Shown: piece after piece, positions 25,130-35,273 of the stretch
Layout of the letters: each line of letters begins with the position of its first letter
Numbering within the stretch: the stretch's first letter is position 1
Assembly: GCF_018603905.1 (NCBI RefSeq)
Contig: NZ_JAHFZZ010000031.1
Location: 1 to 64,000 of the forward strand
DNA from: Nonomuraea sp. NEAU-A123
GTDB lineage: Bacteria > Actinomycetota > Actinomycetes > Streptosporangiales > Streptosporangiaceae
Reading direction: 5' to 3'
Length of the DNA: 64,000 nucleotides
The notes under the pieces: generated by a model
What the model was told of the DNA's origin: nothing
What the model saw: only the letters and a program-made list of their open reading frames with translations
The model's database searches: none
Made by a program: the position numbers and the translations under genes

Positions 25130-28100
25130 GACCCTCCCCACCTGTTCACGACGTCCAGGTCCGCCAGAGCGCGCGCGGCCAGCCGCCGCTCCGGGTCGGG
25201 AATGGCCAAGAGCGCCTCGGGGGCTGAGGGCCACCAGGCAGCCATCGTCCGGACCAGTTTCCGGGCCGACTCCAGCTCGTATCCGCCCCCGGCCGGCTCG
25301 CGGGCCGCCGCCGCGATCTCCCGCGCCGCCAGGACAAGAGCCTCCAGCCGCTGGAGATAAGGCGGGAGGCGCTGGTAGTCGTGCATCAGCTCGCCCTGTT
25401 GCTGGACCTCGGCACCGATTTCGTGGACGAGCGCCCGGACGTCGTCCACGGGCTGCGTGCTCAACCAGGAGCGGAGGGCCGCGATGCCCCGCCTCTCGAT
25501 GACAGGGCGCAACAAGCCGAAGGGGCCGTCGTCGCGGAACAGCCGGGCGTGAGTCTTGACACTCGAGGCGAACCGAAACGTGGTCCGTTCGACCCGCTGC
25601 AGCCGAAGGGCGAGATCGCGCCATGCACCGGCGAGATCAGCGCGCTGGTGCTCGGCATCCGACTCGGCGAGGATGTGTCCCAGCGGGAGCGGCCGGTGGA
25701 CGGTCGCCCAGTGGTTCCGGGCAATCGCCGTCATCTCACGCCAGGGCTCGCCCAGCTCGTCGGCCAGCAACTCCAGCGCCTGATCCGCTGCTTCGGCGTG
25801 CTCGTCGAGCGTGGCGAGCAGCACCTCGGCGGTGCCGACGGTGGCGAGCACCGCCTTCTCCGCCTCCGTGGGATCTGAGAGGACGGCCTCGGCGATCGAG
25901 TCGGCAAACTCGGCATGGCCGCGGGCGGCGGCCACCGCGGTGAGGATCCGGCGCGGGCGCATGTCCGGATCGGCGATGGTATCGCGCAGCACCGCGGCCT
26001 CGACGAACGCCTCCGCATGCCAGCGTTCGAGCATCAGCCAGCGCCACCATCGCCCAGCGCGCTCCGCGGCGGGAGCCCTCCGCAGGACGTGGGCAGCCGC
26101 CACCCGCAGCACGCCCGCGTCCACGTTCTTGCTCTCCAGGTCGTTGAGCAGGGACCACGCCATCGCTTCCCCGGTGTCATCGATGTGCACGCGAATCACG
26201 GCGGCCCGCGCCGGTTCGTCATCGGAAGCCACTTCCCGGAGGGCGCCGAACAGGACCTGCGCGGAGACCGCAGTGGCGACCAACTCGCTCGGCGAGATCT
26301 CCTCCGGGTGCGGTGACACCGCTGCCGTCTCGACCCGTAGGGCGGCCATGACCTCACCCGCGATCTCTCCTCCGGCGATCTTGATGCCGATGTCCGAACG
26401 CCGCCGGTGCGGGGCGCCCGATCCTCCCGACAGCGGGTCGAAGCTGCCGACCACGACCTGTTCGTCGAAGACGAGAACGCGCGCGTTGGTGTCTCGGCGT
26501 TCGGTCAACAGCTCATCGGGGAACTGTTCCCGGAGGGACCATAGGACACCGGGCGTGGACGCCTCCGCGGTATGGTCCTCACCGTGCAGGACGGTGACGC
26601 CGACTCCCCGGAGAAGCGGTGCCCGCACCGCGTCATCAAGCCGGGTGCCGCCCATCTCGAACCCGATGCGGCGAGAGCTGATCAGTATGCGGCGCTCGGC
26701 CGAGCGCAAGGCGTCGGACAGCAGGTGGCGGTGTGCCTCGTCGTAGACCACCTCCGCCCACGGACTGGCGGACGCGGACACCTTCTGGCGGAAAGAGCGG
26801 GCGTATCTGATCCAGGCCTCGCGCCAGAACGCGACATCGCTGTCGGTGGGGTCAGCCGGCAGCTCAAGCGGGCGCGCGGACGCCGGGGTGCGCACGTCCG
26901 AGAAATCGCCATGCCGTATCTGGACCATGGTGCTGACCAGGTAGTCCGGGATCGCCTTGCGCGCCCATTCGAGCAATGCCTCCAGGGGCGGGCAGGGACC
27001 GGACGAGGCCGCCACGATCCGTAGGCCCAGTTCCCGACCGCCTGAGCCGCGCGCCTGACCGCCCTTCTCCGCGGGATTTACCGTGCGCAGCGGCGGACAG
27101 CCGCTGATCAGGGCAATCCGATCATCAGCGATCACCAGGCAGGCGTTAGTGCGGCTCGGGTGGGTGGACCACACGACCCGCTCGGGGAATTCCTCGCTGA
27201 GATCGGCGAGAAGCTCCAGCACACGGGGGTGGAGTTCCTCGCCGGGGCGGGTGCCCCAGACAAGCACCAGCCGTACCCCCTGCGCCAGTCTCTTACGGAG
27301 CGCGTCGACCAGAGAGTGTAGTTGCCGATACTCCACGATCGGAGTCACGACGACGATCTGGCGCTTCGCCGCGCCGATGAGATCCCGCACGCACTCTGTG
27401 TGCGACGTCACGTCCGAAAGCACGCGGCACCGCACCTGCATGGACGCACGGACGTCATAGAGCGTGTCGAGCCGGCGCGCCTGGTCGCAAAGATCCAGAT
27501 GATGCTCGCGGCGCTTTCCTGCGGGGATGGTTTCGGTCTTGGCCGCCGCCTTCTCCAGTCGGTCCATGGCGTCCTCCAGCGAGGGCGGCTCCTTGTACGC
27601 GGAGTCGGCCTGGGCGCGCAGAGACCGGGCAAAGGGCGTGTTCGGGTACTTCTCCACCAGGGTGGCGAGTTGCGTCGCGGCTCGCTCGCGGTAGGTCAGG
27701 GGATACCGGTCGTCCAGCACCCGGATGCGGAGTCTGCTGGTCATGTCGTCCGTTCCGACCTGAACCTCAAGGGGCACCCATCGCGTCTCCCGCTTCTTAC
27801 GTAAGGCCCTCGGGGGCACGTGCGCGGCCAACACCTGCTGCTCCCGTCCTGGGCGCTTCTCGTCCTGCTGTTCCCTGCGGAGGGTTTCCTCGATCGCAGC
27901 TACGAGCTGGGGCACCGGCACATCGTCGATGGAAACCTTGCTGTTCTCGACTGGGACGGCGATGTGCCCGTTGACGGGTCGGAGGGTGCCGCCAACGGGT
28001 AGGACCCGGCCGCCAAGCTTGTCAACCATGAGCTCCTTCTCCGCCGCGGAGACCTCCGCGCCGGGCAGCTCATGCAGCGTTTTCTCCTCGTAGCGGCGCG

Positions 28101-28389
28101 CCACATCGGGGGTGACGCGCACCTCACCGGTCGACGGATCCAGCGTTACATAGTTCTTGCGCCACAGATCCGCGATGAGGTCGAGGGTGAGGCGCTTGCT
28201 GAGCCCCAGCCAGCGGACGACATCGTCGACCGCTATGCGGTCCGATTCGTCCCGCGCCATTTGCCGCTTGCGGAGGAGTGCCATCCCCTCCAGCAGTCCG
28301 AGTTCGACCGGGGAAAGCCTGAGCCCGTAACCCAGACGCACATTCACTGGGACGACCTCGCAGGGCACGCTGATGACCGCGGTGCTCAA
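25126..28389 (-). CDS. PLD-fold (phospholipase D-like) protein with degenerate HKD motifs
   Basis: About 1087 residues from a TTG at 28389 that overlaps the upstream stop (TTGA). Two PLD-type halves are visible: AAKRQIVVVTPIVEYRQL then THPSRTNACLVIADDRIAL around residue 410, and RRILISSRRIGFEMGG then RDTNARVLVFDEQVVVGSFD around residue 650. The HxKxxxxD catalytic motif is altered in both (HPSRTNACLVIADD; NARVLVFDE), so nuclease activity may be lost or changed. The N-terminus has a winged-helix-like stretch (IAVDDVVRWLGLSKRLTLDL). The C-terminal 400 residues are helical. It is coupled to the pseudokinase-helicase and the histidine kinase. Confidence 0.7.
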   Translation of the reverse strand: MSTAVISVPCEVVPVNVRLGYGLRLSPVELGLLEGMALLRKRQMARDESDRIAVDDVVRWLGLSKRLTLDLIADLWRKNYVTLDPSTGEVRVTPDVARRYEEKTLHELPGAEVSAAEKELMVDKLGGRVLPVGGTLRPVNGHIAVPVENSKVSIDDVPVPQLVAAIEETLRREQQDEKRPGREQQVLAAHVPPRALRKKRETRWVPLEVQVGTDDMTSRLRIRVLDDRYPLTYRERAATQLATLVEKYPNTPFARSLRAQADSAYKEPPSLEDAMDRLEKAAAKTETIPAGKRREHHLDLCDQARRLDTLYDVRASMQVRCRVLSDVTSHTECVRDLIGAAKRQIVVVTPIVEYRQLHSLVDALRKRLAQGVRLVLVWGTRPGEELHPRVLELLADLSEEFPERVVWSTHPSRTNACLVIADDRIALISGCPPLRTVNPAEKGGQARGSGGRELGLRIVAASSGPCPPLEALLEWARKAIPDYLVSTMVQIRHGDFSDVRTPASARPLELPADPTDSDVAFWREAWIRYARSFRQKVSASASPWAEVVYDEAHRHLLSDALRSAERRILISSRRIGFEMGGTRLDDAVRAPLLRGVGVTVLHGEDHTAEASTPGVLWSLREQFPDELLTERRDTNARVLVFDEQVVVGSFDPLSGGSGAPHRRRSDIGIKIAGGEIAGEVMAALRVETAAVSPHPEEISPSELVATAVSAQVLFGALREVASDDEPARAAVIRVHIDDTGEAMAWSLLNDLESKNVDAGVLRVAAAHVLRRAPAAERAGRWWRWLMLERWHAEAFVEAAVLRDTIADPDMRPRRILTAVAAARGHAEFADSIAEAVLSDPTEAEKAVLATVGTAEVLLATLDEHAEAADQALELLADELGEPWREMTAIARNHWATVHRPLPLGHILAESDAEHQRADLAGAWRDLALRLQRVERTTFRFASSVKTHARLFRDDGPFGLLRPVIERRGIAALRSWLSTQPVDDVRALVHEIGAEVQQQGELMHDYQRLPPYLQRLEALVLAAREIAAAAREPAGGGYELESARKLVRTMAAWWPSAPEALLAIPDPERRLAARALADLDVVNRWGGS

Positions 28390-31300
28390 GGCGCCACCAC
28401 CGAGCTTGCGGGAACGACGGCACCGAAGCGCTCGACGCCGTTGCACACTTCTTGCCAGAAGGAGGACCCGCACTCTTGGAAATGAAGGAAGTCGCCGACG
28501 ACGATGAGCAGCCTTCGCGCCCGCGAGAACATGACGTTGACGAGTTCCTGCTGATCGAGATGGCCGATGCTCCGCCACGGGTGTTCGGTGTCACCGCGCC
28601 GCGTGTCACGCACCAGAGAGACGATGACGATGTCGGCCTCCCTTCCCTGGAACGAATGGATGGTGGAGACGTGTTTGTTCAGGTGGCTGCGGGCACGGAG
28701 CAGGTCGGCCTGTCGGCGGTAGGGCGTGAGGATGGCCAGCGGTTCCTCACCCAGGCCGTGCCGCCCGGGTTCGGGCGTAGGACGCAACTGGGAGACCAGG
28801 CCCGCGACCACGTCGACCTCACCGGGATTGGCCCAAGCCGGTTCGTCGGCGCACTCCGGTAGCACGTTGGTGTCCAGCCACACCAGGGAATGGCCGCCGA
28901 GCCAACCCGGTGCTTTGAGACCGTGCGGCTCATGCTTCTTTCGGGTTTCCAGCAGTCCTTCGCGCAGCCCGTCGGCGTCTCGGGCCTCACTCTTCGGGTA
29001 GAAGACCCTGCTGACGATCTCCTTGATCGGCTCGTTCATGCGGAACTGGCGGGTGAGCCGCTGAACTGGATGGTGCAGCCTCACCTCGCCGTCGCCGTCG
29101 CCGTCGCCGGTGGTCTCCGGAGCGTCGAAAAGCGAACCGAAAAGGTTGAGAATTGTCTCGTATTCCTTACTCCGGCCGCCGTGGATGCCTACATCGTCGT
29201 CCTCGTCGGTGTTGCTGTCGTGCAAGAACTGCAGCACCTCCCGGCGGCGATGGGCGGGGAGCTGGCGATGGTCCCCGATCAGGGTCCAGCGCAGGCCGCG
29301 GGCCAGCGGAATCGCCAGTTCGGTCGGCCATGCCTTGGCGGCCTCCTCGATCAGCACCCAGTCGAACACCGCCGAGGACTCATCCGAGGCGACGAACTGC
29401 GGAACCGCGGCGGCGCAGGTAGCGAAGACGATGCTGGCGCCCCGCAGCAGGCGGTCGGCGAGCTCCGGCCGGCAGCCTTCCACGACCGGAAGCCAGCGCT
29501 CCTTCAGGAACCGGCGCACCTCCCTGTCGGTTTCGTTCTTGTGCTCATTCATGGCATGGCGGTACAGGCCCTTCTTGAGCCGATCAGTGAGCCTGCCCAG
29601 CGTGAACGGCGCCATGCGCTCGTCCACCCGAGCCTCACCCGCATTGGTCGTCACCCGGAGCGCGACCGTCTGGTCCATCCGCGCCGTCCGGCGGTACTGC
29701 GCGTCGAGCGCGTCCATCCTCTGGAGGAGCCGCAGGGCCAGGTTGTCCAGCGCGTAATTCGACTGGGCCGACACCAGGACCCGCGCGCCCTGTTCCACCT
29801 TCAAGAATGCCGTCAGCGCCCGCGCGGCCACCTCCGTTTTCCCCGTGCCCGGCGGCCCCTGGAGAGCAAAGAAGGGCTCGCTCACCAGCAGGTCGAGGAC
29901 GACGTCGCCGCTGCTGAAGTCCCCGATCACGTCCGTCCACCGTCCGGGGAGGCCCCGGATGGTGGACGGCTGGCGGAGCTGGCCTAGCAGAACCTTGTTG
30001 TCCAGCAGTTCCCAGCGCGCGTCCATTTGCCGCTGCAACGCCACGTAGCTTCCACCGTCGCCAGCGGGCCTCAGCCATCCTTGTGCGGGCAGCTTCGATT
30101 CCTGGGTGAGCTGCCGCACAGTGACGGCGTCGTCGCCGAGCTGCTCGTGGACGGAGACCTTTCCATGGCGGCTTTTGTAATCCGGGAGGCCGTCCCTGTC
30201 CCCGAAGACCTCGATCTCGTTCCAACCGTCGTCGTCGACCAGGTTGGCGAAGAACTCGCCGAAGCTGGGGCGGAACTGGTTGTAGAATCGACGGGTCATC
30301 CCATCTGCATGTTTGCGGTGATCGTCCCGCACATGGTCCAGCCGAAGCGTGGCGATCCTGCCGGTCTGCCCGGCGATCTCGTACGGATACTCGCGTGCCC
30401 GCAGTTCGGCGCCCTGGTAGATGAGCAGCCATTCCAGGGCTTGTTCGAAAGCGAGCTCGTCAGGCGCGGTGGCGAGAGGGGGCGTGAGCGCCTCGATCAG
30501 CGGCTTCCACCTTGGCCGGTCCTCTCGCATGTCGGATAGCTCGTCCGGAGCGACGTCGTAGGCGACGGCCTGCACCTGAGGAATCGCACGGTCGGCCTGG
30601 GCCCGGACGGCTGCCCGGTCGACACTCTTTCCGCGCAGGCTATCCAGCGGCACGACAAAGGTGATGAGCAGAACGTCGTCAACCGGCGGTCCCAGCGCCG
30701 AGCCAAGCGGGCTGCGCGGCCGGAACGGCCTGCAGAACCATGCGTGCGTCTGCCCCTTCAGCAACTGGCGCGACTCCCGCTTGGACTTGGAATCACCGCT
30801 TCGGATATACGGCTCCGCGCCGTACGGCGCGAAGAGCAAAGTGGCGCCGCGCAGGTCCTCCTCGATGAAGGCGGCGAGTTTTTCCCTGCCTTCAGCGCTG
30901 TTCGGATCCCCGTTGAGCCATCCCTTCTCCCATAGCGGCCCCCGGTACTCGTGAGGTATGAAAGCGACCAGATAGGGCTTGCTCGACCGCGGCCCTGCCA
31001 AGGCGCTGGTGAGTTGCTCAAAGCACGTATTGAGACGGGTCACCACATCTCTGGCCTCGGGGCGCAGATGCGGAAACGGGTTGAGCATGTCCTGAAGCAG
31101 CTCGCGGAGCGGTCCATGCAGCACCTTGGGCAGATCCCGCCTGTTGATGAGCCGGTCGCGCAATCTCTCCTGGATCTTCATAACGGCGTTGATGGTCTCT
31201 TCTCCGCCCTCGAGGGCGGAGATGTCGACGGCAGGAAGATCATCAAGAAACCATTCACAGGCCAGGATTCCGAGCGCGAAGACATCGGACCTGAGGTCAC

Positions 31301-32060
31301 CAAGGTGCGCTCCCGCCTCGTCCCTGGACGCAAACAGGTAGCGCAGGCGTTCCTGCGGATAGTACGGCAGCGCCCGCGAATCCTGAATGCTGCTGATGCG
31401 CTTGGTCCGCAGCTCGATCTTCTGGGGGTCATGGACCGTGGCGCGCAGCAGGTCGGCGACCATCCGGCTCATCTCGAACCGCGACAGCCGAAATTGCGGT
31501 GTCGACTGTTCCGGATCCCAGTCCACATCCACGGTGCCGGCCCAGAGGTTGCGGTGCGCGATGCCGAGGTTGTGCAGTTGCGCCAGCCCATCCGCGAGCA
31601 TATAGAACTGCCGAACCGCAGTCACGGGATTCTCCCGGAGTTCCTTTTTCAATTCCGGGAGGGCGAGATTATGATTCGCTCCTTTAGTTGCCACATAGGC
31701 AAATCCATCAACGCTAGGGGCAACCCGCCTGGCGACCTCCGGCTCCTCATAGCCGCCGCTGATGATGGTCGGCAATGCGGGATGGCGCAATGAGGCGGCT
31801 CGGAGCAGCACTCGGACTTCTTGCTCCCAGAAATGACCACCGATTCTCGACATTCCGCAATAGATTTGCAAGACCACTCTGCGACTGCTGCCGTCAACCA
31901 GGTCGTAGCGGTAGAGCACCCCCTCGATGACCTCTTTTCGGACTTCCTCGACTTTCTTGCGCCCAGCGGGCCGGTAGGACTCCCTACTGGCCGTAGCGCG
32001 ACCGAAAAAGTGCTGGACCAGCTGGTCGATTTCGCTTGGATCCACAGAGCTCGCATCCAC
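28386..32060 (-). CDS. Pseudokinase-SF1 helicase fusion
   Basis: 1224 residues from a GTG at 32060 (GAGGT upstream). Residues about 45-350 have a protein-kinase fold, but the catalytic residues are replaced: beta-3 VVLQIY has Gln for Lys, HRD is HRN (GIAHRNLWAGTV), and DFG is RFE (RLSRFEMS); DLRSDVFALGILACEW is intact. From about residue 680 it is a Upf1/Dna2-like SF1 helicase: Walker A ALQGPPGTGKTEVA, DExx WVLIEEAAKAWP, LIGDHRQLPAH, LTRQFRMN, TIHSFQGREADIVI and NVMFSRARRLLIV. Such AAA_11/AAA_12 helicases are common cores of defence systems. The pseudokinase may be a sensor or docking domain. Confidence 0.85.
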   Translation of the reverse strand: MDASSVDPSEIDQLVQHFFGRATASRESYRPAGRKKVEEVRKEVIEGVLYRYDLVDGSSRRVVLQIYCGMSRIGGHFWEQEVRVLLRAASLRHPALPTIISGGYEEPEVARRVAPSVDGFAYVATKGANHNLALPELKKELRENPVTAVRQFYMLADGLAQLHNLGIAHRNLWAGTVDVDWDPEQSTPQFRLSRFEMSRMVADLLRATVHDPQKIELRTKRISSIQDSRALPYYPQERLRYLFASRDEAGAHLGDLRSDVFALGILACEWFLDDLPAVDISALEGGEETINAVMKIQERLRDRLINRRDLPKVLHGPLRELLQDMLNPFPHLRPEARDVVTRLNTCFEQLTSALAGPRSSKPYLVAFIPHEYRGPLWEKGWLNGDPNSAEGREKLAAFIEEDLRGATLLFAPYGAEPYIRSGDSKSKRESRQLLKGQTHAWFCRPFRPRSPLGSALGPPVDDVLLITFVVPLDSLRGKSVDRAAVRAQADRAIPQVQAVAYDVAPDELSDMREDRPRWKPLIEALTPPLATAPDELAFEQALEWLLIYQGAELRAREYPYEIAGQTGRIATLRLDHVRDDHRKHADGMTRRFYNQFRPSFGEFFANLVDDDGWNEIEVFGDRDGLPDYKSRHGKVSVHEQLGDDAVTVRQLTQESKLPAQGWLRPAGDGGSYVALQRQMDARWELLDNKVLLGQLRQPSTIRGLPGRWTDVIGDFSSGDVVLDLLVSEPFFALQGPPGTGKTEVAARALTAFLKVEQGARVLVSAQSNYALDNLALRLLQRMDALDAQYRRTARMDQTVALRVTTNAGEARVDERMAPFTLGRLTDRLKKGLYRHAMNEHKNETDREVRRFLKERWLPVVEGCRPELADRLLRGASIVFATCAAAVPQFVASDESSAVFDWVLIEEAAKAWPTELAIPLARGLRWTLIGDHRQLPAHRRREVLQFLHDSNTDEDDDVGIHGGRSKEYETILNLFGSLFDAPETTGDGDGDGEVRLHHPVQRLTRQFRMNEPIKEIVSRVFYPKSEARDADGLREGLLETRKKHEPHGLKAPGWLGGHSLVWLDTNVLPECADEPAWANPGEVDVVAGLVSQLRPTPEPGRHGLGEEPLAILTPYRRQADLLRARSHLNKHVSTIHSFQGREADIVIVSLVRDTRRGDTEHPWRSIGHLDQQELVNVMFSRARRLLIVVGDFLHFQECGSSFWQEVCNGVERFGAVVPASSVVAP

Positions 32061-32688
32061 CTAAGACCTCGGATTCTCGTCCACCCGCGAGGAGCCGATG
32101 CTACTCAGGGGCGGTTATGATCACTTCGATTTCGCCAAATTTCGCCCTTGTGTGCATATGAAACAGACAGAGCACATCAAGGTTCACAATCAATGCCGCA
32201 GATCTCAGAAGATGATAAATTAGGACAGACTAGCGGTAGTCTGTTGGATCAAGGTGCATGGCGGGCATTCCGCATATGCGGGATTCCCTGACGACGGTCG
32301 GATCCGACCTTGACCAAGCCCAAACGTGTCTGCCTGCACCGGATGATTGGAGGGGTATACAGCCCGACTCGATGATCTGTTGTCGCATCTGGCTCAGCGG
32401 CAAGGGTCCGCCAGTACCTGTCCGGCCGGCTAGTGCCGTGCGATCACAACAGGACGCTGACGACTCCGGCCGAGCCCTACCCGGTAGTTGGGCACTACAG
32501 GCGACCGTGCAGCCGCTGAGTTCTTCTTTCAGAGTCGTGCTGGAAGCCCTAAAACGTTGGTCATGTAACTCTGGTGGTGTTGGTGGTAACTCCCGATCGC
32601 GTCTGCGGTCGGCGTTAGGACGAGGACTCGTGGTTCATCGTCCCCGGGGCGTGGCACCGGCCGGTGGAGCTGTCTGCGACTGAGCAGA
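32061..32688. other. Gene-free interval between helicase operon and DUF2637 copy 2
   Basis: About 630 bp. The AT-rich stretch at 32110-32260 lies upstream of the leftward helicase gene and probably holds the operon promoter. The remainder is convergent or non-coding. A plus-strand frame at 32258-32683 has no domain-like features and skewed composition. No repeats seen. Confidence 0.4.
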
Positions 32689-33522
32689 TCACAATCGGGG
32701 CGATCCAGTGGGACGAAGCTGTTCGTCTTCCTGCGATTGAACCGGCACGAGGTGTTCGGTGCCGCCTTTCAGGAAGAGCTGGCGGGCATGTACGGACCAA
32801 GGGCCATACGCGGCGTATCTGGCCGCACACGCGGGTGTGCCGCATGCGGCAGTGGAGTGATCGTGTTCCGCAAGCTTCCCTTCGATACCTATCCGCTTGA
32901 TCCAGCGACCCCACCGAGCACTCCGCGCGAACTGCTCAGCGATGACTCGACCCGATGGAAGTGCTCCGTCAGGACGGCGATTCGTCAGCGCCCACTGCCA
33001 AGCGATTCGACGGAGGTCTTCCGCCTCGCACCCATCCGAAGCCACCTGTGCTGAGAGATCGTGGTCATCGGTACCAGCACGTTCTTGATCCGCTGTCACC
33101 GTCTCCTGCCTAACACCGGGTCCCGGGGCAGAAGTCCGGCGAATCTGAGACATCAACAGCTCATAGCTGCCGATCAAAGCGGCGCTCGGCCAGGCCGCAA
33201 TGATCCGGCCGATCACGCTCGGCTCTGCGACGGCGATGTTGGCCCCGAGGCTGGCGAGACTGCCGACCAGCAACATGGCCCATGCCAAGAAGCCTCCGCG
33301 CGAACCGTATCGATTAGCCAGAAGGATGGACATCGAGGCAACGACGATCGTGCCATCGACCGCGAGCGGGATGAGCACCGCCGCCAAGTGATCCTCACCA
33401 TGGCGGAGACACAGCTCATGCATGTGGCGGAACGACACGACCGCCGCGATGGCCGCGAGAAGGAGCACCCCGGTGATCGTCGTACGATGAATGCGGCGCA
33501 CAGCCCGCATGGTCGACTCCAT
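32689..33522 (-). CDS. DUF2637 membrane protein, copy 2
   Basis: A 277-residue paralogue of the protein at 8220-8897. The first 140 residues are nearly identical (TTITGVLLLAAIAAVVSF, HMHELCLRHGED, LIPLAVDGTIVVASMSIL, IIAAWPSAALIGSYELL). The tail also shares RRPDG.LPSG and SARWGRWIK, then a longer unique end. It is downstream of a serine recombinase, whose frame overlaps its first ~107 bases. DNA around the start (about 33500-33590) is strongly similar to 8880-8965. Confidence 0.8.
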   Translation of the reverse strand: MESTMRAVRRIHRTTITGVLLLAAIAAVVSFRHMHELCLRHGEDHLAAVLIPLAVDGTIVVASMSILLANRYGSRGGFLAWAMLLVGSLASLGANIAVAEPSVIGRIIAAWPSAALIGSYELLMSQIRRTSAPGPGVRQETVTADQERAGTDDHDLSAQVASDGCEAEDLRRIAWQWALTNRRPDGALPSGRVIAEQFARSARWGRWIKRIGIEGKLAEHDHSTAACGTPACAARYAAYGPWSVHARQLFLKGGTEHLVPVQSQEDEQLRPTGSPRL

Positions 33523-35266
33523 AGCTGCTCACCCCTCCCGGCCTGGGAGAACGAGCGTGGTGGAGGCACTGAACGGCATGTACGTATCGAGTGTGTCCCC
33601 CCTCGGACACAAACCGGTCGCCTATGCGGTCCTGGTCATGCGTAGATGTGACCAGGACTTTTTGTTTTGCTGGGTGGTAGATCAGCCGCAGTCCAATGTT
33701 CGCGTAGATCTTGGCCTTTCGCAGCGGGTCAGCGTTCGAGAGAACTCGCACCATGTCGCCGAGCCTATGCGTGATCTCCGCCAGTTCATTGCGTCCCAAC
33801 CGCTTTCGAGGCAGTACGTGCGCGCGGTTGAGACCTTGCTCGGCTGCGGTCTTGCGAACGAGCTCTTCCTGGATCCATCCGGCGACAACCGCCGGATCGG
33901 CGCCCGCCTCAAGGGCGGCCCGATGCTGGGCGAGCCTACGGTCACACTCGGCGATCTGGCGGCGCGCTACGACGAGTGCTTGAGCCTCCGGTGGGATCAG
34001 ATCCTGCGCGGCCGTCAGGATGTCGAGGGTCCGGTCGACGTTGTGCGATGCGAACAGCCGGCCGAGCCAGCGATCCAGTCGCGGGACGACACGGTCCTCT
34101 CGTAGATAGACGTTACGGGGATGCATGACGTGATTGGCCAGGGCGTACTCCTCAGGGAAGCGGCAGCGGTAGTAGGCCGCATCGTTGACCCATTGGCCCT
34201 GCATTCTGCGGTCGCAGACGCCGCAGTACAGCAGTCCCCGAAGCTGGTACGGCTTGGGGGTGCGCTTGCGGGTCTTGTCGGTGTGCCGAGCGCCTCGCCC
34301 TGACAGCGCCGCCTGAACGGCATCGAAGTCCTCCTTGGACACGATCGGCGGGTGAACGACTGTCTCCGACCAGACCCACTCCTGCTTGGAGTTCCATCTG
34401 AGTTTCGTGGTGTGGCCCAGGCCGACGTCGTCCACATCGATGAGGACCTCGTCTTTGCGCTGACGGTTCCACACCTGGTAGCCGGTGTAGCGGGGATTGG
34501 TCAAGATGGCGCGTACCGCGCTCTTGGACCAGGCGATGCCGGAGCGATGGCGATTCCGGCCTGGATCGTGGGCGGAGGGGCAGGGTATGCCGTTGTATGT
34601 CAGCATCTCGGCGATGGCGAACAGGCCGTAGCCCTCAAGAAATGCGGCAAAGATCTGTTCCACGACGGGCGCGGCGACGGGGTCGAGCTCCAGACGGTGA
34701 GCGCGCTTGCCGTCCGCCGCCTTGGCTGGGTTGGGGTGGGGCCCCGCATCGGCCAAGCGGTACCCGTACGGCGGCCGGCCCCCGAGGAAGCGGCCTTCCA
34801 TCTGGGCTTGGGCGGACATGGCGCTGCGCACGCGAATCTTGATGCGGTTGCGCTCGCCCTTGCTCATCCCACCGAACACACTCATGACCAGGTCATGCGC
34901 CTCGTTGTCCGGATCGATCGGGCCACCCACCTCCGGCACCCAGAGCCGGACCCTGAAGTGCTCGAAGAGAGGGAAGGTCAGGGAGTACTGGTTGCCGTAG
35001 AAGGCCCGGTGCGGCTCGCCGATCACCACGGCGTCGAAGCCGCGGTCGGGGTTGCGTAGCTCGGCGAGCAGCGCCGCCGCTTGCGGGCGGCGCTGCCAGG
35101 GGATCGAGCGGGACTTGTCGATGTCGAAGAACTCGGTGACGACCACGCCCCCGCGCGGCTCGATGAGCGCGCGGGAGCGGGTGATCTGCCAGGCCCGTGA
35201 GGACTGGGGGTCTTGGTTGTCCTCGGTGGAGACCCGGCCGTAGAAGGCGAAGGGGATGGTGTTCAT
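33416..35266 (-). CDS. Large serine recombinase, copy 2
   Basis: About 616 residues from the ATG at 35266, with GAGGAACCT upstream. Catalytic serine in FAFYGRVSTEDNQDP; Recombinase domain (GRPPYGYRLADAGP, AILTNPRYTGYQVWNRQ); zinc ribbon (YCGVCDRRMQGQW ... YYRCRF); and a coiled-coil region after it (IAECDRRLAQHRAALEAG). This fuller architecture fits a functional integrase. The frame runs into the DUF2637 gene; the last ~40 residues are translated from conserved DNA shared with copy 1 and may be an artefact of an attachment-site junction or a real overlap. Confidence 0.9.
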   Translation of the reverse strand: MNTIPFAFYGRVSTEDNQDPQSSRAWQITRSRALIEPRGGVVVTEFFDIDKSRSIPWQRRPQAAALLAELRNPDRGFDAVVIGEPHRAFYGNQYSLTFPLFEHFRVRLWVPEVGGPIDPDNEAHDLVMSVFGGMSKGERNRIKIRVRSAMSAQAQMEGRFLGGRPPYGYRLADAGPHPNPAKAADGKRAHRLELDPVAAPVVEQIFAAFLEGYGLFAIAEMLTYNGIPCPSAHDPGRNRHRSGIAWSKSAVRAILTNPRYTGYQVWNRQRKDEVLIDVDDVGLGHTTKLRWNSKQEWVWSETVVHPPIVSKEDFDAVQAALSGRGARHTDKTRKRTPKPYQLRGLLYCGVCDRRMQGQWVNDAAYYRCRFPEEYALANHVMHPRNVYLREDRVVPRLDRWLGRLFASHNVDRTLDILTAAQDLIPPEAQALVVARRQIAECDRRLAQHRAALEAGADPAVVAGWIQEELVRKTAAEQGLNRAHVLPRKRLGRNELAEITHRLGDMVRVLSNADPLRKAKIYANIGLRLIYHPAKQKVLVTSTHDQDRIGDRFVSEGGHTRYVHAVQCLHHARSPRPGGVSSYGVDHAGCAPHSSYDDHRGAPSRGHRGGRVVPPHA

Positions 35267-35273
35267 AGGTTCC

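Noticed and set aside
22658..25624. Histidine kinase extended to 25624
   Set aside because: The upstream 165 residues overlap the PLD gene in another frame; the ATG at 25129 has the expected ATGA coupling.
32258..32683. Plus-strand frame after the helicase operon
   Set aside because: No ribosome site, no recognisable motif and convergent with DUF2637; treated as non-coding.
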